Source of the DNA: Ctena decussata
Taxonomy: Eukaryota; Mollusca; Bivalvia; Lucinida; Lucinidae
Length of the DNA: 64,000 bases
Reading direction: 5' to 3'
NCBI GenBank assembly: GCA_963989385.1
Contig: OZ022508.1
Coordinates: 26,434,166 to 26,498,165, forward strand
The notes under the pieces were generated by a model that made no database searches, was not told the DNA's origin, and saw only the letters and a list, made by a program, of their open reading frames with translations. Positions 1 to 10,741 of this stretch are shown one piece after another. Made by a program: the position numbers and the translations under genes. Numbering within the stretch: position 1 is the first letter of the stretch; every line of letters begins with the position of its first letter.

Positions 1-440
1 GTTTACTTCCCCAGAGGACGAAACCCTTCCGAAAAGAGGTCTACCCTTAAAAGACTTTCCTTTAAGACTTGATCCCATTACAAATGAATATGCATTTCCG
101 AGAGGCCATATGTTGGGTTCTACTACCCTTATAAAATGGATGAATCCATTCGTCATTTTAGGGGTGTATGGTAAATTTTCACTTTTGATTCTGTTACAAA
201 AATGCTTGAATTTGAAGCAAACAACGGAGACCCTGATCAGACGCCGCGTTATGCTGCGTCTGATCTGGGTCTGCAATGTTTGCATGTGTCCCATTTATGG
301 GACGTTAGGCATGAATGCGTTAATGGGCTAAAATATCTGCGTTTTCTGCCAACAATTTTTATTAGTTACCTTCTGAGAGATGTTGAATTGATGATACAGT
401 ATTAGTCCTAATTGGATGATTTTTTTTTATATAGACTCAC
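1..440. other. non-coding stretch, probably intron or downstream flank
   Basis: No open frame here resembles a protein. The first 90 bases have the phrasing of the dispersed ~220-bp repeat seen many times later in the window (CTACCCTTAAAAG, CCTTTAAGACTTGATCCC). The stretch ends at a splice donor on the minus strand. Confidence 0.4.
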
Positions 441-516
441 CACTGGATATACTGGTGCTCGTTCTCCAGTTTACGGAAGTCACCTTTCCATCCCAGCATG
501 TCTTTAATTTTGGCTC
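441..516 (-). CDS. predicted internal coding exon (76 bp), gene unrecognised
   Basis: On the minus strand a pyrimidine-rich tract ending in TTTTATAG lies directly before position 516, and a consensus donor GTGAGT follows position 441. Taking one base from the previous exon, the exon reads A-K-I-K-D-M-L-G-W-K-G-D-F-R-K-L-E-N-E-H-Q-Y-I-Q, a plausible charged, helical segment with no stop, ending two bases into a codon. A second open frame begins E-P-K-L-K but is less protein-like. The exon at 4115-4437 on the same strand may belong to the same gene. That exon ends in phase 0, so at least one more exon would be needed between them for the preferred frame. I do not recognise the family. Confidence 0.5.
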
Positions 517-739
517 CTATAAAACACGAAAAAGTGCACCAAAGTAGACCAACTAGACTATCGTCAAGTATTAGCAATAAAGTATAATTATATAACCCAG
601 GAATGGACCATGCAAAGAGTATGGATTACCACTTTGAAAAAGTAGACCAACTTGATCATGTTAGATTTCTCCAAGGAACACAGCAAAGTCTGCATATACC
701 ACTCTGACATTATACTGTTCTGTGTCGCGGAGACATTGG

Positions 740-835
740 CTCCAACGACACCATGTCTGTAATATAATATATCATTGACTATATGATGTGACTGAAATAC
801 TGTTAAAAAGGACGTAAAATCGCGTCGGCCATCCA
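740..835 (+). repeat. SINE tail fragment
   Basis: It carries the tail signature of the window's SINE family: AATACTGTTAAAAAGGACGT, then AAATCGCG and CCATCCATC. The same tail recurs near 3025, 12895, 26010, 39790 and at the SINEs split by pearl-like elements. Confidence 0.55.
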
Positions 836-1113
836 TCTGAAGATTTCTGTCAGTAATGAATTATTAGCATCTTCGTTAAAAATTAAAACAAAACGATATC
901 CAAAAGTAAAATAGGAATGATCAACACAATCAACAGAAACAGTCATCTTTCGAGCGATCGCGTTTGACCGATGCCCTTAACAATCTGATTTTTTGTTCGA
1001 TTCTTATATCGATGTAATACAGGAGGATCAGCGCATTGGATGAGTGAGCAGCGCCTCCTGGCCCAAGTCTGTACGTTCCCGTTCTCCGATCCGAAGAGGA
1101 GATTGACTTTAAT

Positions 1114-1326
1114 GAGCCGCGACATGACAAAACCAACAAAGTGGCACCTGCGCCCAGCAAAGACTCAGATCAACCTGGGCAGCCACCCAGTCGGATGTCT
1201 TCGCTGTGCTTAAAGAGTAGCCAAAGGTCTAAACTAGCTCCATGCTGACAGCGAAGAATGTCCAGTCTGATCTGAGTCTTCGCTGGGCGCATTTGCCACT
1301 CTGTTTGTTTTATCGTGTCACGGCTC
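1114..1326. mobile_element. palindromic MITE, family B (GAGCCGCGACA), copy 1
   Basis: The ends GAGCCGCGACATGACAAAAC and GTGTCACGGCTC are inverted copies of each other. The body contains two inverted copies of GCAAAGACTCAGATCA / TGATCTGAGTCTTCGC. The family also occurs at 4487, ~10742, ~28185 and 45402. It has no coding capacity. Confidence 0.75.
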
Positions 1327-1636
1327 TTTTAAACAATCTTTGGTTTATTGTAACTCAGAATTTTATAAGAGCATGCTGAATTCATACCTGGAAATGGTTT
1401 TGACTTTATTTCATTTCTATAAAACTTGAGGTTGTCATTCTTTTTGGGGTCGTCTGGAAAAACCTGAAAATATGTTAATTAATGCAACATGTTATAAAAG
1501 TTTATAGGCCAGACCCCAGGCCACGCGTCGACGCGTTTTTGTACTTACGATTTTCTAATATCGGGGGTGGGGGGGTCACCTCCCAGACCCCCTTTCAATA
1601 TTATTACTTCCATGTCCCCTGTCGAGTATAGCTTGC

Positions 1637-1745
1637 AAAACAGAGAGAGGGAGATAGAGAGAGAGAGGTCAATAGTGGGATTCAAACTTGGGATGCTTTG
1701 ATCATATGTCCGGTGCACTACCACTTAGCCACTACGGCAGAATGC
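1637..1745 (-). repeat. tRNA-derived SINE head with adjoining GA microsatellite
   Basis: On the minus strand 1745-1677 reads like a decayed tRNA. There is an A box near TGGCTAAGTGGTAGTGC and a B box near AAGTTTGAATCCC, at roughly tRNA spacing. A GA-rich microsatellite (1639-1672) follows. This is more likely a SINE head than a working tRNA, because the acceptor stem pairs poorly. Confidence 0.55.
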
Positions 1746-2148
1746 CAAAAATATCAAGATTGTAAATAACAAGGACTATGACTCTGCGAATACAGATCTG
1801 ATGAAAATTGAAAAAACATAAAAAAAAATTTGCTTATTTTCCTGGAATAATGCTATTTATGAAAACTCAGCCGCCTTATATGAACATTTCTGGAGGTATT
1901 AACTTTATGGAAATATCTTCTTAAAAAAAAAGAACTGACTCTGTTAATAGACAATACGGGTATACATGTAGCTGAATCTAAGTATGATCAGACTGATCAA
2001 CACATTTTTTGTAATAGCATACAAAATGTGAGCACCCTGGATTAGAGGGATTAAAAGCTGAATAAGCTGTTACTCCTAATCAACGCCCCTGCTCTAATAA
2101 ATGCCCCTTGCCCCTTTTCCAGATATAATGTTATATTGACTTGCTAAC

Positions 2149-2372
2149 CACCATGTTTTCCATCAAGTTTTGAAAAAAGAAAACCATCATGAATTCCTGT
2201 TTGCTTCTCTGGCGAATGCAGCTCTTGAAAGTAGTCAACTCTTCAAAGGAAGAAATTGCTCCTAAAGGAGCAAGTTCTTTCTTTTGACAACTGACTTCTT
2301 TTCAGAAGGGAGAAAAAACGGGGAAAGCAGTAGAATTGTTCCATCTGAAAGTACATCCATTCACCTTAAAAC
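2149..2372. repeat. dispersed ~220-bp repeat family R1, copy 1
   Basis: The ends resemble CACCATGTTTTCC and GTACATCCATTCACCTTAA. The middle has the family palindrome in which CTCCTAAAGGAG separates two AAGAAA-type arms. Similar copies lie at 2636, 9136, 41976, 50120, 50807, 51238, 54165, 54548 and 54910. Non-coding, MITE-like. Confidence 0.6.
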
Positions 2373-2635
2373 TGTTCATCAGACCTCTTTTGGCAGTGGT
2401 TGATCTACTACTCTCTAGGCTCTAAATGACAACCCCTATCGTAAAATGCAACCCCAGGGTGTTTGATAAGACTGATAAGGTAAATGGAAAATAGGGTGTA
2501 CGGCCACATCTCCATGGTTTGACCAATATGTTGCAAAGGAGACAGCTAACACAGATCAGTGCTTTCTTCCGTGGTAAATGAATCACTCTTCCAAGGGTGG
2601 CTATTCTTAACTTGTCTGGTATACCCAAATGCTTT

Positions 2636-2831
2636 TCCACCATTTCTGCATAAAGCAAAACATTTGTGACTCCCTGTTTGCTTGCCCTTCCGAATGGATG
2701 TCAACTCTTAAAGGGAAGATGTTGTTCCCAAAGGAACAAATTCTTACTTTCAAAGTTGACCCCTATTAAGAAAGGAGGAATAAATCAAACTGACACAGTT
2801 GCTTTCTCTGAAAGCGTAACTATCCATCTTA
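2636..2831. repeat. dispersed repeat family R1, copy 2
   Basis: It has the same order of blocks as the copy at 2149: CCACCATTTCTGC, TCAACTCTTAAAGGGAAG, CCCAAAGGAACAAATTC, TTGACCCCTATT, then CTGAAAGCG and CTATCCATCTTAA. An additional partial copy in the other orientation overlaps 2422-2600. Confidence 0.6.
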
Positions 2832-3024
2832 ATAAAAATGACTATATTCCCTAGAGAGAGCAAAGTCCTGTCCTTCACTGTGAGAAGGAAGGCAAATACT
2901 TCACAAGAGTGCTCTCCCTTAGATGTGTATTCCTATACCTTAAGTTTTTGCACATATGAATATTAAGAATAAAGATAATGATTAACATCTGCAAAGTTAT
3001 GTGCATAAAATATCATATACCCTT

Positions 3025-3200
3025 ATCATAGATGGATGGTCCATGGATGGATGGATGGATGACCTAGTTTTAGGTTGCTTTTGAACAGTTTTGCAGTAGC
3101 ATCGAGACAATGGTAGGATGATTACAAAAGGTTGTGTGCATTTAAGATGCGAAGACTTCCACCACTGGCAGGAATTTAACCCGATACCATTAGCCAACAC
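3025..3200 (-). repeat. SINE 3' portion with (ATGG)n tail
   Basis: Read on the minus strand, this ends in a CATCCATCCATCC run preceded by TACTGCAAAACTGTTCAAAAG, the degenerate form of the SINE tail seen elsewhere (TGCAATACTGTTAAAAAGG). The head was not found. Confidence 0.55.
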
Positions 3201-3210
3201 ATAACCTTAA

Positions 3211-4072
3211 GGTGGTGATTTATGGTAAATGTAAAAATCTGCATAAAACCATAAAAAAGGAACGTATCTCCCTGAAAGTTAGCAGACTTCTTATTTTCGT
3301 TGTTCTTTACAGTTTAGAATACAAAATAGACGTACATGCTGCTTAAAAAAGTGTTTTTATAAGGAAAGATCAAAGGGTAATTTTCTGCGAATAAATCTGA
3401 AAAAAGAATATTGTTATTGAAAATTTACGTAGTGCTGAAGGTGCGTTATTGCATAATGAAGAGCGTCCTAGCAATTATTTATTCCAACTCTTTCTCAAAT
3501 TGTAATGTAGACCAGATGAAAATGGTAGCTTTTTCTCAATGTTCAGCCATGTACAAAGTCAACGTACACTGGACGCATTTATTAAATATAGGGTAGGCAA
3601 GCATACCTATGTTAACACCTACAATATAAATAATACATTACTGACATGATCAGTGGTGTGTAGATGAAATTGTTCAACCTTGTTAAAATAGTATCACCTG
3701 TCTCACCTGTGTGTTTTGACAAAAAAATTTGGACACAGACTGCATCTTTTTTCAACTGCTCAGCCTGATAATGTGTGAAAGAGTTTGAAAAAATAATTGC
3801 TAGGACGCTCTCCATTTTGCATCAAGGTACTCTAAGCACTAAGTATATTTTATATAATGATATTATTTTTTCAGATTTATTCGCAGAAAGTTACCCTTTG
3901 ATCTTCTCATATAAAAACACTTTTTTAACATTAACAAATGCTGCATTTTGGGATTCTAAATTGTGAGAAACAACATAAAGAAGGCATCTGCTAAGTTTTG
4001 GAAAGATCAGTGTTATTTTGAGTATTTTATGCAGATTTTTGTCTTTGTCCCAAATCAATGATTATCACCACC
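3211..4072. mobile_element. fold-back element with TTAA target duplication
   Basis: TTAA lies at 3207-3210 and again at 4073-4076. Just inside are inverted ends GGTGGTGAT and ATCACCACC. Further inverted matches extend inward: AAAAATCTGCATAAAA at both ends, and GAGCGTCCTAGCAATTAT matched in reverse near 3800. It is 862 bp with no plausible gene. A TTAA duplication suits piggyBac- or Kolobok-type transposition. Confidence 0.7.
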
Positions 4073-4114
4073 TTAACAGACAATGCTATATTAGGATTGC
4101 TGATAATTATTTAC

Positions 4115-4437
4115 CAATGAGTCTCTTTCTGTATTACTGTTTCTTGCCGGTCCTCTCCTCATCCCAGGTAGTGACCCATTTGATATAGACTTCCGTGAAG
4201 TACTAGTCAAGCTACTAGTGGGTGAAGAAATTGTCTTCGCTGAAGCATTGGCTGTACTAGGAGCTGTGTCTGTATATGTGTTTGTCAGTTGTCCACCCAT
4301 TACTTCCGAGTGTTTCTTCTTTGCTGGAGTTTGAGAGGTACCAGTTCCCATATTATTTTTACGTGCCGCTCCAGCTGACGAAGTGTTGGACATGTTTTCA
4401 TCTCCTGTCAGTGTCAGATATGTGTGGTACATCAAAG
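4115..4437 (-). CDS. predicted Ser/Thr-rich internal exon (323 bp), gene unrecognised
   Basis: On the minus strand a textbook acceptor (ACCATTCCTTTCCCAG) ends at 4438, and a donor (TTG|GTAAAT) follows 4115. The frame between is fully open and polar: rich in Ser, Thr, Asn and Ala, with basic patches such as P-A-K-K-K-H-S-E near the start and P-G-M-R-R-G-P-A-R-N near the end. There are no membrane segments or folded-domain motifs, so this looks like a disordered linker of a larger protein. The exon takes two bases of its first codon from its own start and ends in phase 0. Translation within the exon has no need of the internal ATGs. The family is not recognised; the exon at 441-516 could belong to the same gene. 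Confidence 0.55.
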
Positions 4438-4486
4438 CTGGGAAAGGAATGGTAGGTTTACAGTAAGCATGAAGATGCGTTTATAT

Positions 4487-4680
4487 GAGCCGAGACATGT
4501 CAAAACCAACAGAGTGGTGTGTGTGCACAGCAAAGACTCAGATCAGTCTGGGCATCTGCATAGAGCTAGCTTAGACTTTGGTGCAAAGAAAAGACTCTGA
4601 TAAGACTGGGTGGACTGGGTGGATCTGCAGCCTTCCCTGGGCGCACATGCCACTTTGTTGATTCTGTCGTGTCATGGCTC
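4487..4680. mobile_element. palindromic MITE, family B, copy 2
   Basis: Ends GAGCCGAGACATGTCAAAAC and GTCGTGTCATGGCTC are inverted copies. Inside are the family blocks GCAAAGACTCAGATCAG and TTCCCTGGGCGCACATGCCA. It sits about 50 bp upstream (minus-strand sense) of the exon at 4115-4437, in the intron. Confidence 0.75.
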
Positions 4681-4916
4681 ATATGTAGTAGAATAAGCTT
4701 GTGATGAGCAGGAAATATAGATTAGAATCAGTAAGGGGCCGACCATTTGATATTCTGAGTGGGGCCTGGTATATTTATCAAAAAAAAAATCCCTGTCTTT
4801 GGATATGCAAGAAAAAAAAATAACCTGGCTCATAAGGGGGTTTAAAAAATAATCTGGCCTCAAAAGTGAAAAAATAACCTGGCTTCACCCAAAATTTCAA
4901 CAACAAAAAAAATATA

Positions 4917-5138
4917 GGGGAGAGTCGGGTAACTTCGAACAGCGGGTAAAATCGGACAGTGACATTTTTTCCTTTATATGTCAGTTGTCTGGAACTAAAA
5001 CAAAACAATAGCTGGCCAAACAGTAAAAATCCAGATGAGACTGTTCATTATGAGCCGTTTCATCTTCATCTGGATTTTCACTGTTTGCAATTATATGTCC
5101 GAATTTACCCGCCTGTCCGAAGTTACCCGACCATCCCC
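4917..5138. mobile_element. palindromic MITE, family A (GTCGGGTAACTTCG), copy 1
   Basis: The inverted ends are GGGGAGAGTCGGGTAACTTC and GAAGTTACCCGACCATCCCC, flanked by TA on both sides (4915-4916 and 5139-5140). The centre repeats the inverted design with TCCAGATGAGAC and its complement. Other copies are at 8152, 10521, 27942 and 44737. TA target duplication suggests Tc1/mariner-type mobilisation. Confidence 0.8.
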
Positions 5139-5689
5139 TATCATCCCTATATTTATACGGCATAGGGCCTGGCAGCCAATTGCCTGATATTTTAACGTAA
5201 AATATACGGTATATTTTTTACAGTCACTGTGTATAGATTCACTGTTTTTTATTCCAAGTCCGGACAAGATAGCCTATAAAGATCCATTCTTCATAGTCTG
5301 CGGCGTCTGATGTGGGTTTGCATTTTTGCCAAGGACACTAGGCATGTGAGGATTAATATAAAGAAGAACGTACACTGTGACAGGGCTTTGACATTAATTT
5401 GACACTTAGCTTGTGTATTTTTGTGCACTAGGTAAATAAATAAATAGCCAAAATAAATACATCATATAAATAAATAAAAGTGTGATTTCTAATTTCGACC
5501 ATGTAAAAAAATCTTCTTTTTTTCTCGTAATCAATACACACTCTTTGAAAATATTTAATAGAAGTACCACAGTCAGATACTGAGCCACCGTCATAGCGGC
5601 GTCGATATGACATCATAAAGCTGCAATAACGTCGATCTGATGTTGTTTCAACGTGCGATGTTAGCAAAATTATTCATTTATCTTGACAA
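5139..5689. other. non-coding, AT-rich
   Basis: No coding frame, RNA or terminal repeat was recognised. Short AAATAAATAAATAG runs occur near 5430-5480. Confidence 0.4.
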
Positions 5690-6850
5690 TTTTTTGAGAA
5701 ATTAAGAAAATACCTGACACACCTCTCACGGCGGACTGCGAGTCCGGATCGTCCCGGAAATTTTTAATCTAAATAATTAAACTATATTATTATGATGAAA
5801 GTGCTTATTATATATAAACTTATTTAGACAAAAATATTTAAATTTTCATGGATAACAAAATTTTTCATTCATCTTGAAATGTACTTGAGAAGTTAAGGAA
5901 ATATCTGACACACCTCTCACGGCCGATTGCGGAATCCGGATCGTCCCGACTTTTTTTTATCTAAATAGCTTTACTAAATTAATATGATGAAAGAGTTTAT
6001 AATATATATTTATTTAGACAAAAATATCATCTTTTCAAGGATAACAAAATTTTTCAGACCTGTATATAAGATATTAATTCAATACCTGACACACCCCATC
6101 ACGACCGAGTGCGAAACCGGATCGCCCCGGAAAATTTATATCTAAAAAGTATATAAAATAATGATCAAAATATTATTTCTCATATATGGCCATTTAAAGG
6201 GGAGTCTTAAATCTAGAATGATACAAAATTGTTTGAAATATATAAACTAAAAGTCGAGATATTTAGAAAATATCTAACCAGGTCCCTCACGGCCGCGCGC
6301 CATACCGGATCGTCGTGGAAATTTTATATCTAAATAAACATATAAAAATCATCATCAACATATTATTTCTTATATATAGCCATTTAGACGGGAGTATTAA
6401 ATTTAAAATGATACCAAAATTTTTGAAATATATAGACCAGAAGTCGAGATATTTAGAAAATATCTGACCAGGTCCCTCACGGCCGAGTGCCATCCCGGAT
6501 TGTCCCGGAAATTTTATATCTAAAAACGTATATAAAATAATCATCAAAATATTATTTCTTATATATGGCCATTTAGAGGGGAGTCTTAAATTTAAAGTGA
6601 TACCAATTTTTTTGAAATATATGAAGTAGAAGTCGAGATATTTAGAAAATATCTGACCAGGTCCCTCATGGCCGCGTGCGATCCCGGATCATCCCGGAAA
6701 TTTTACATCTAAATAAATATACTTTAATGTCCTTATTAAGTTAATTTTTTACATAGTCAATTAGATTGGAGTCTTATCTTTACACTGATACCAAATTTGT
6801 TTCATTCTATGTTGTAGAAGCAGAGATATTCAACCGTATGCATCATCACT
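5690..6850. repeat. ~187-bp tandem satellite, six copies
   Basis: The block (C)TCACGGCCG...GCG...CCGGATCGTCCCGGAAATTT recurs at about 5724, 5915, 6098, 6284, 6475 and 6662 (spacings 183-191 bp). A decayed seventh block near 6850 has CCCGGATATT. The GC-rich core alternates with AT-rich sequence containing TATTTAGAAAATATCTGAC. No open frame spans the units. Confidence 0.85.
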
Positions 6851-8151
6851 CCCTATATCCCGGATATTATTGTCCCGGATATTCCCGCCGAATAGTAGGC
6901 GCCCAGATAAATCCATTTGAATTGAGTTTTTATAATGTCTCTGGCGTTCCTTCAAAAGTTGACCCCTATTCTGAGGATTTTATTGTCCAGAAAAGCAAAC
7001 AGGAAGCCACCAAAGTTGTTTCCCTTAACTAGACTGGCAGAAACACCTGAAGATTTACCCATTCACTTTAAAGAACTCGAAGACAAAGTCAGACAACTAC
7101 AATAAATAATGAGGTTTCATTTTTGGATGACTATTGGCAATAGTATTAGCCCTATTCAACATCTGCTTATTGCTATTAACAAACACAATTTTGTTTCTGA
7201 CGCACAAATGAATTTCAAACTGCAATACACACATAAACACACATTTTATACTCTACTCTTTCAGCATGTGTTAGGGAAGTCAGAGATTTTTTAAAACTGC
7301 AGGAAATCATTCAAATGAGCTTCTGATCTGATTCTACACATAATTTCCAACAAGTAGCTGTTTGAATTTTGAAAATTGATTGAGAATTGTAAAAGTTATG
7401 ACATTTTGAAGTTTTCATTTCTCTATGTTTTTCTGCCATTGTTTACCTGTCATATCGATCAATACACGCGACTGGTTCCCGGCAATTTTATGGCGCTGCG
7501 TGTATTTGATATGCAGACAGTGGGTCTCTTTGAGCTCTCTGCGCAACATGTGCGCTAGGTTCTAAATATAATTTTTTTGAATGACATCATTGTTCTAATA
7601 TAGAAGCATCATTTGGATGACTTCTGGCCACTTTTCTTTTTTAAAAGTATAGGAAATCCATGGTCAAAAATAGCCTATTTTCTATCCAATAACATCAGGG
7701 GAAATACGCAACCCGGATGAAAAATATGTAAATCAGAATGATGTTTGGTCATTAATCTTTGAATATTCATGAATTTATTTAAAGAAAATGGGTTACTGGA
7801 TAAAAATAATAAGTTGGAAAAGACCACACTGTTCAGGCATTGTGTTGATTCACGGCCGCCATCTTAGTTTTCGGCAGAAAGTAGGTTACATTTCTTTGTT
7901 GATTAATTACTGAAAATCAATAATCTGAAAGTAATATTTTGTATCATTCGAAAGTTTAATCATTTTTCTTTGGATAAATATTAAGTTTTATTTATTTTGA
8001 TTACTTTTTCATTGAAAAACAATGGTTTGAAAACTGATGTTTTTACATTGCGTCAGAAGGGGATTTACCCGTTATTGGAAACCTCTGTCCTCTCTACATG
8101 TGTCCATACTACACTCCTGAGTTTCAGAACTGTACCCATACACCTAATATA
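6851..8151. other. non-coding, scattered repeat fragments
   Basis: A partial R1 repeat lies at about 6955-7075 (TTGACCCCTATTCTGAGGA, CATTCACTTTAA). I see no other supported feature. The short open frames here lack protein-like composition or splice context. Confidence 0.4.
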
Positions 8152-8385
8152 GGGGAGAGTCGGGTAACTTCGGACAGCAGGTAAAATCGGACAGTGACAT
8201 TGCTTCCTTTATATGCCAGTTGTTTGGAACTAAAACAAAAATAACTGGCCAAACAGTGAAACTCCTGATGAGACGTCTGGATTTTCACTGTTGGTTACTT
8301 GGTTACTTACTTGGTTACTTGGTTCCTTAGTTTGCAATGGTATGCCCGAATTTACTCCCATGTCCGAAGTTAGCCGCCTCTACCC
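8152..8385. mobile_element. palindromic MITE, family A, copy 2
   Basis: The ends are GGGGAGAGTCGGGTAACTTC and the more decayed GAAGTTAGCCGCCTCTACCC, flanked by TA (8150-8151, 8386-8387). A small TTACTTGGTTAC-type duplication near 8300 is private to this copy. Confidence 0.75.
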
Positions 8386-8460
8386 TAGGCCTAACAAAAA
8401 CCACTTGTGACAGTATAATTTTATAGGCCTAAAGCATTGTAAACACCGACTACATCATGG

Positions 8461-8498
8461 CAGTGACCCATATAAATACATCTGTATATAGGTCACTG
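8461..8498. mobile_element. 38-bp micro-element with 7-bp target duplication
   Basis: The element starts CAGTGACCCATATAAATA and ends TGTATATAGGTCACTG, so it is essentially one terminal repeat facing its complement. ATCATGG lies on both sides (8454-8460, 8499-8505). Sister copies at 9451 and 58480 have different but equally perfect 7-bp duplications, which identifies these as insertions rather than chance palindromes. Confidence 0.8.
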
Positions 8499-8505
8499 AT
8501 CATGG

Positions 8506-9130
8506 GAGGAGAGAAAGAGACTCTTAACAAAGCATACCTTGTTAATGTTTGTATGTCAAATTGGCAGCAGAAAATACAGAGGCGGTGAGAAGTAAATAAG
8601 ATTGGGTGGTGGGCATGGAACAGCAGGATGTAACACGTAAAACTTTGAATCGTTTCTACTTTCGTTTTCCATTGACAAAGCATGTACTCGGTGAAGGGGT
8701 TGGGTATATCATTTAATTAGGTGTAACACAAATCGGAATTATTTATATCCGTGACCTTATACCGTCACAACAGAAATAAATTTCAACGATTACCTCTTGT
8801 TGACTAGCACCTAATCCCATGTTCAAAATATCGTGTCTTCACCCAGGACGAACGTTTGTGAAAATTTTCTGTCAATCAATGTAAACAAACCGTGGACACC
8901 ATTGTTGTTGTGTTCTTGCTGTTTGTCCCGCCGCTGACTTATAGGCGCACCTCACATATAAAATAAACCGTTTTAGTAGGCCTGTATCCATTTCACAGGC
9001 ACCTGTTTCATAGAAAAAGCCCACCCCCTATATAGTGTATAGGGTATGGGTGGCTGATATTGTATGAAACAAGCGTCTGTGGTACTAATAGTCAAAGTGG
9101 CGGGTAAAATTGAGGTGTAAGTCTAAGGGT
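8506..9130. other. non-coding
   Basis: No gene, RNA or repeat boundary was recognised. ACACCATTGTTGTTGTG and nearby GC-richer sequence (8880-8960) have no splice-bounded open frame. Confidence 0.35.
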
Positions 9131-9135
9131 GACAA

Positions 9136-9346
9136 CTTTCATCACTTCCTATTTGCAATCTGGGACATGACTGCAAACAGCAAATAATGAAAGTTATCTC
9201 AGAAATAGGGTAAACAATTTAAGCAAAGAATTTACTCCAATGGGAGCAAATTTAAATTATTTCAACGTTGATCCCAAAGGGAGAGGAGTCAAGAATGAAA
9301 ATCTTAGAAATGCTTCCTCTAAAAAGATACCCATTTACCTTAAGCA
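9136..9346. repeat. dispersed repeat family R1, copy 3
   Basis: Blocks match the family: CATCACTTCCTATTTGC, ACTCCAATGGGAGCAAATT, TTGATCCCAAAGGGAG, TGCTTCCTCTAAAAAGATAC and CCATTTACCTTAA. Non-coding. Confidence 0.55.
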
Positions 9347-9450
9347 GTTTTATTTCCATTAAACAAACAAATGTTATCAACGCGTAGCGTAAAAAGTCCC
9401 AGCTGCCTTAAGTCTCATAAATCATCCACAACAATTTTCCTCACCTTTAT

Positions 9451-9482
9451 CAGTGACCTATATATACGTATATAGGTCACTG
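9451..9482. mobile_element. 32-bp micro-element with 7-bp target duplication
   Basis: A perfect palindrome made of CAGTGACCTATATATA and its complement, flanked by CCTTTAT on both sides (9444-9450, 9483-9489). It is the smallest member of the family. Confidence 0.8.
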
Positions 9483-9489
9483 CCTTTAT

Positions 9490-10500
9490 ATAGTCACGCA
9501 CGGTACTGAAAATTCAGTTTTTGGATGCAGGGTAGTATTATGTTTGTAAAAAATGGCCGCACTAATATTTCTTTGATTTTCCTACAAAATATATCAAAAG
9601 ATTTGTAAGATAGTGAAAACGCTGTTTTTCCTATATACTATTAGAGATTGATGGTCATGTAAATCAAGCAAAAATGGCCGCATTTAATGTAGACTAAAAA
9701 GGTTGAAAAAGGATCTAAGCGCAGCTAAAAAGTGCACTATATGGACCTACCACAACATTTTTCTATTTTTAATTCGAGGAAGACAATAAAAGAGAAATTT
9801 GTTAATGTCCTATATAATTTATGCTATTTCAATTTCACGCGATATCGTCGTATTACAGTAGATTATACGGGGCTGAAGGCGAAAGTTGCCCATGTTTACA
9901 ATTGCATTTGTAGTCGGAAAACAATTTGATAAGCCCAGACTGTTTAAGTCTAAAAATAACAGCAGTTTTAACCACATCTGAAAATAGTTAATTAAAAAGC
10001 ATGCGCTTACAGCAAAGACTCCGATGAGCCTGTGCGTTTCCGTAGATTCAATAATCTATGGTGCATGAGGAAGCTACACAGTACATCTAGTTTAGTCTAG
10101 AATAGCAAAGTCGTTTGGGCACCACAGATGACTTTGAAATGATCTCTTCATTTTTCCATCTGCTTCTATTTTCAGATGTCCTGAGTGCTGACAAAATTCA
10201 TACATGTTCACTCTTTAATATCTTTTCACCTCTTCTTCTGTCTACCAATTCTTCTGTTTTTTGTGTGTTTTTTTTTGTTTGTTTTTTTTTTCTTCTCCTT
10301 CTTTTCGCTGTGCCCTATAGAATCGTACGTTTGGTAGTCATATAAGACCTTAAGTTGAGGCCAAACCACCACCAGTTTCCGTTTCTTGACCATCGCCAGG
10401 ATTTCGTCGTGTTGTCCATTGTTGCTTGAATTTTTCAACGAGCATCCCCATCAGTTACCATGCATGGCCCTTGTATACCAAGTTACGTAACCTTAGACAG
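9490..10500. other. non-coding, no supported feature
   Basis: A T-rich tract occupies 10255-10305. The region 9990-10080 (GCAAAGACTCCGATGAGCC, TGTGCGTTTCC) is a fragment related to MITE family B. Nothing else is recognised. Confidence 0.35.
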
Positions 10501-10520
10501 CATGGTATCTCAAAACTCTA

Positions 10521-10695
10521 GGATAGAGTCGGACAACTTCGGACAGCGGGTTAATTCGGACATATCATTGCAAACAGTGAAAATCCAGATGAGACGGCTC
10601 AGATGAGACGGTTTTAATCGCAAACAACTGACATGTAAAGGAAACAATGTCACTGTCCGAATTAACCCGCTGTCCGAATTTACCCGACTTTACCC
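10521..10695. mobile_element. palindromic MITE, family A, copy 3
   Basis: The ends are GGATAGAGTCGGACAACTTC and AATTTACCCGACTTTACCC, with TA flanks (10519-10520, 10696-10697). It is shorter than copies 1, 2 and 5 and matches copy 4 in unit 2, as expected for the tandem duplication. Confidence 0.75.
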
Positions 10696-10741
10696 TAACT
10701 GTTGTCAATGTCCATGCTTAACAGGTATACAGAAAGATGGA

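Noticed and set aside
588..836. 82-codon minus-strand open frame
   Set aside because: It overlaps a SINE tail and has no splice or motif support.
1677..1745. Functional tRNA gene on the minus strand
   Set aside because: A and B boxes are present but the acceptor and anticodon stems do not pair; a SINE head fits better.
6766..7032. 88-codon open frame after the satellite
   Set aside because: Its 3' half is a fragment of dispersed repeat R1; the composition is not protein-like and there are no homologous motifs.
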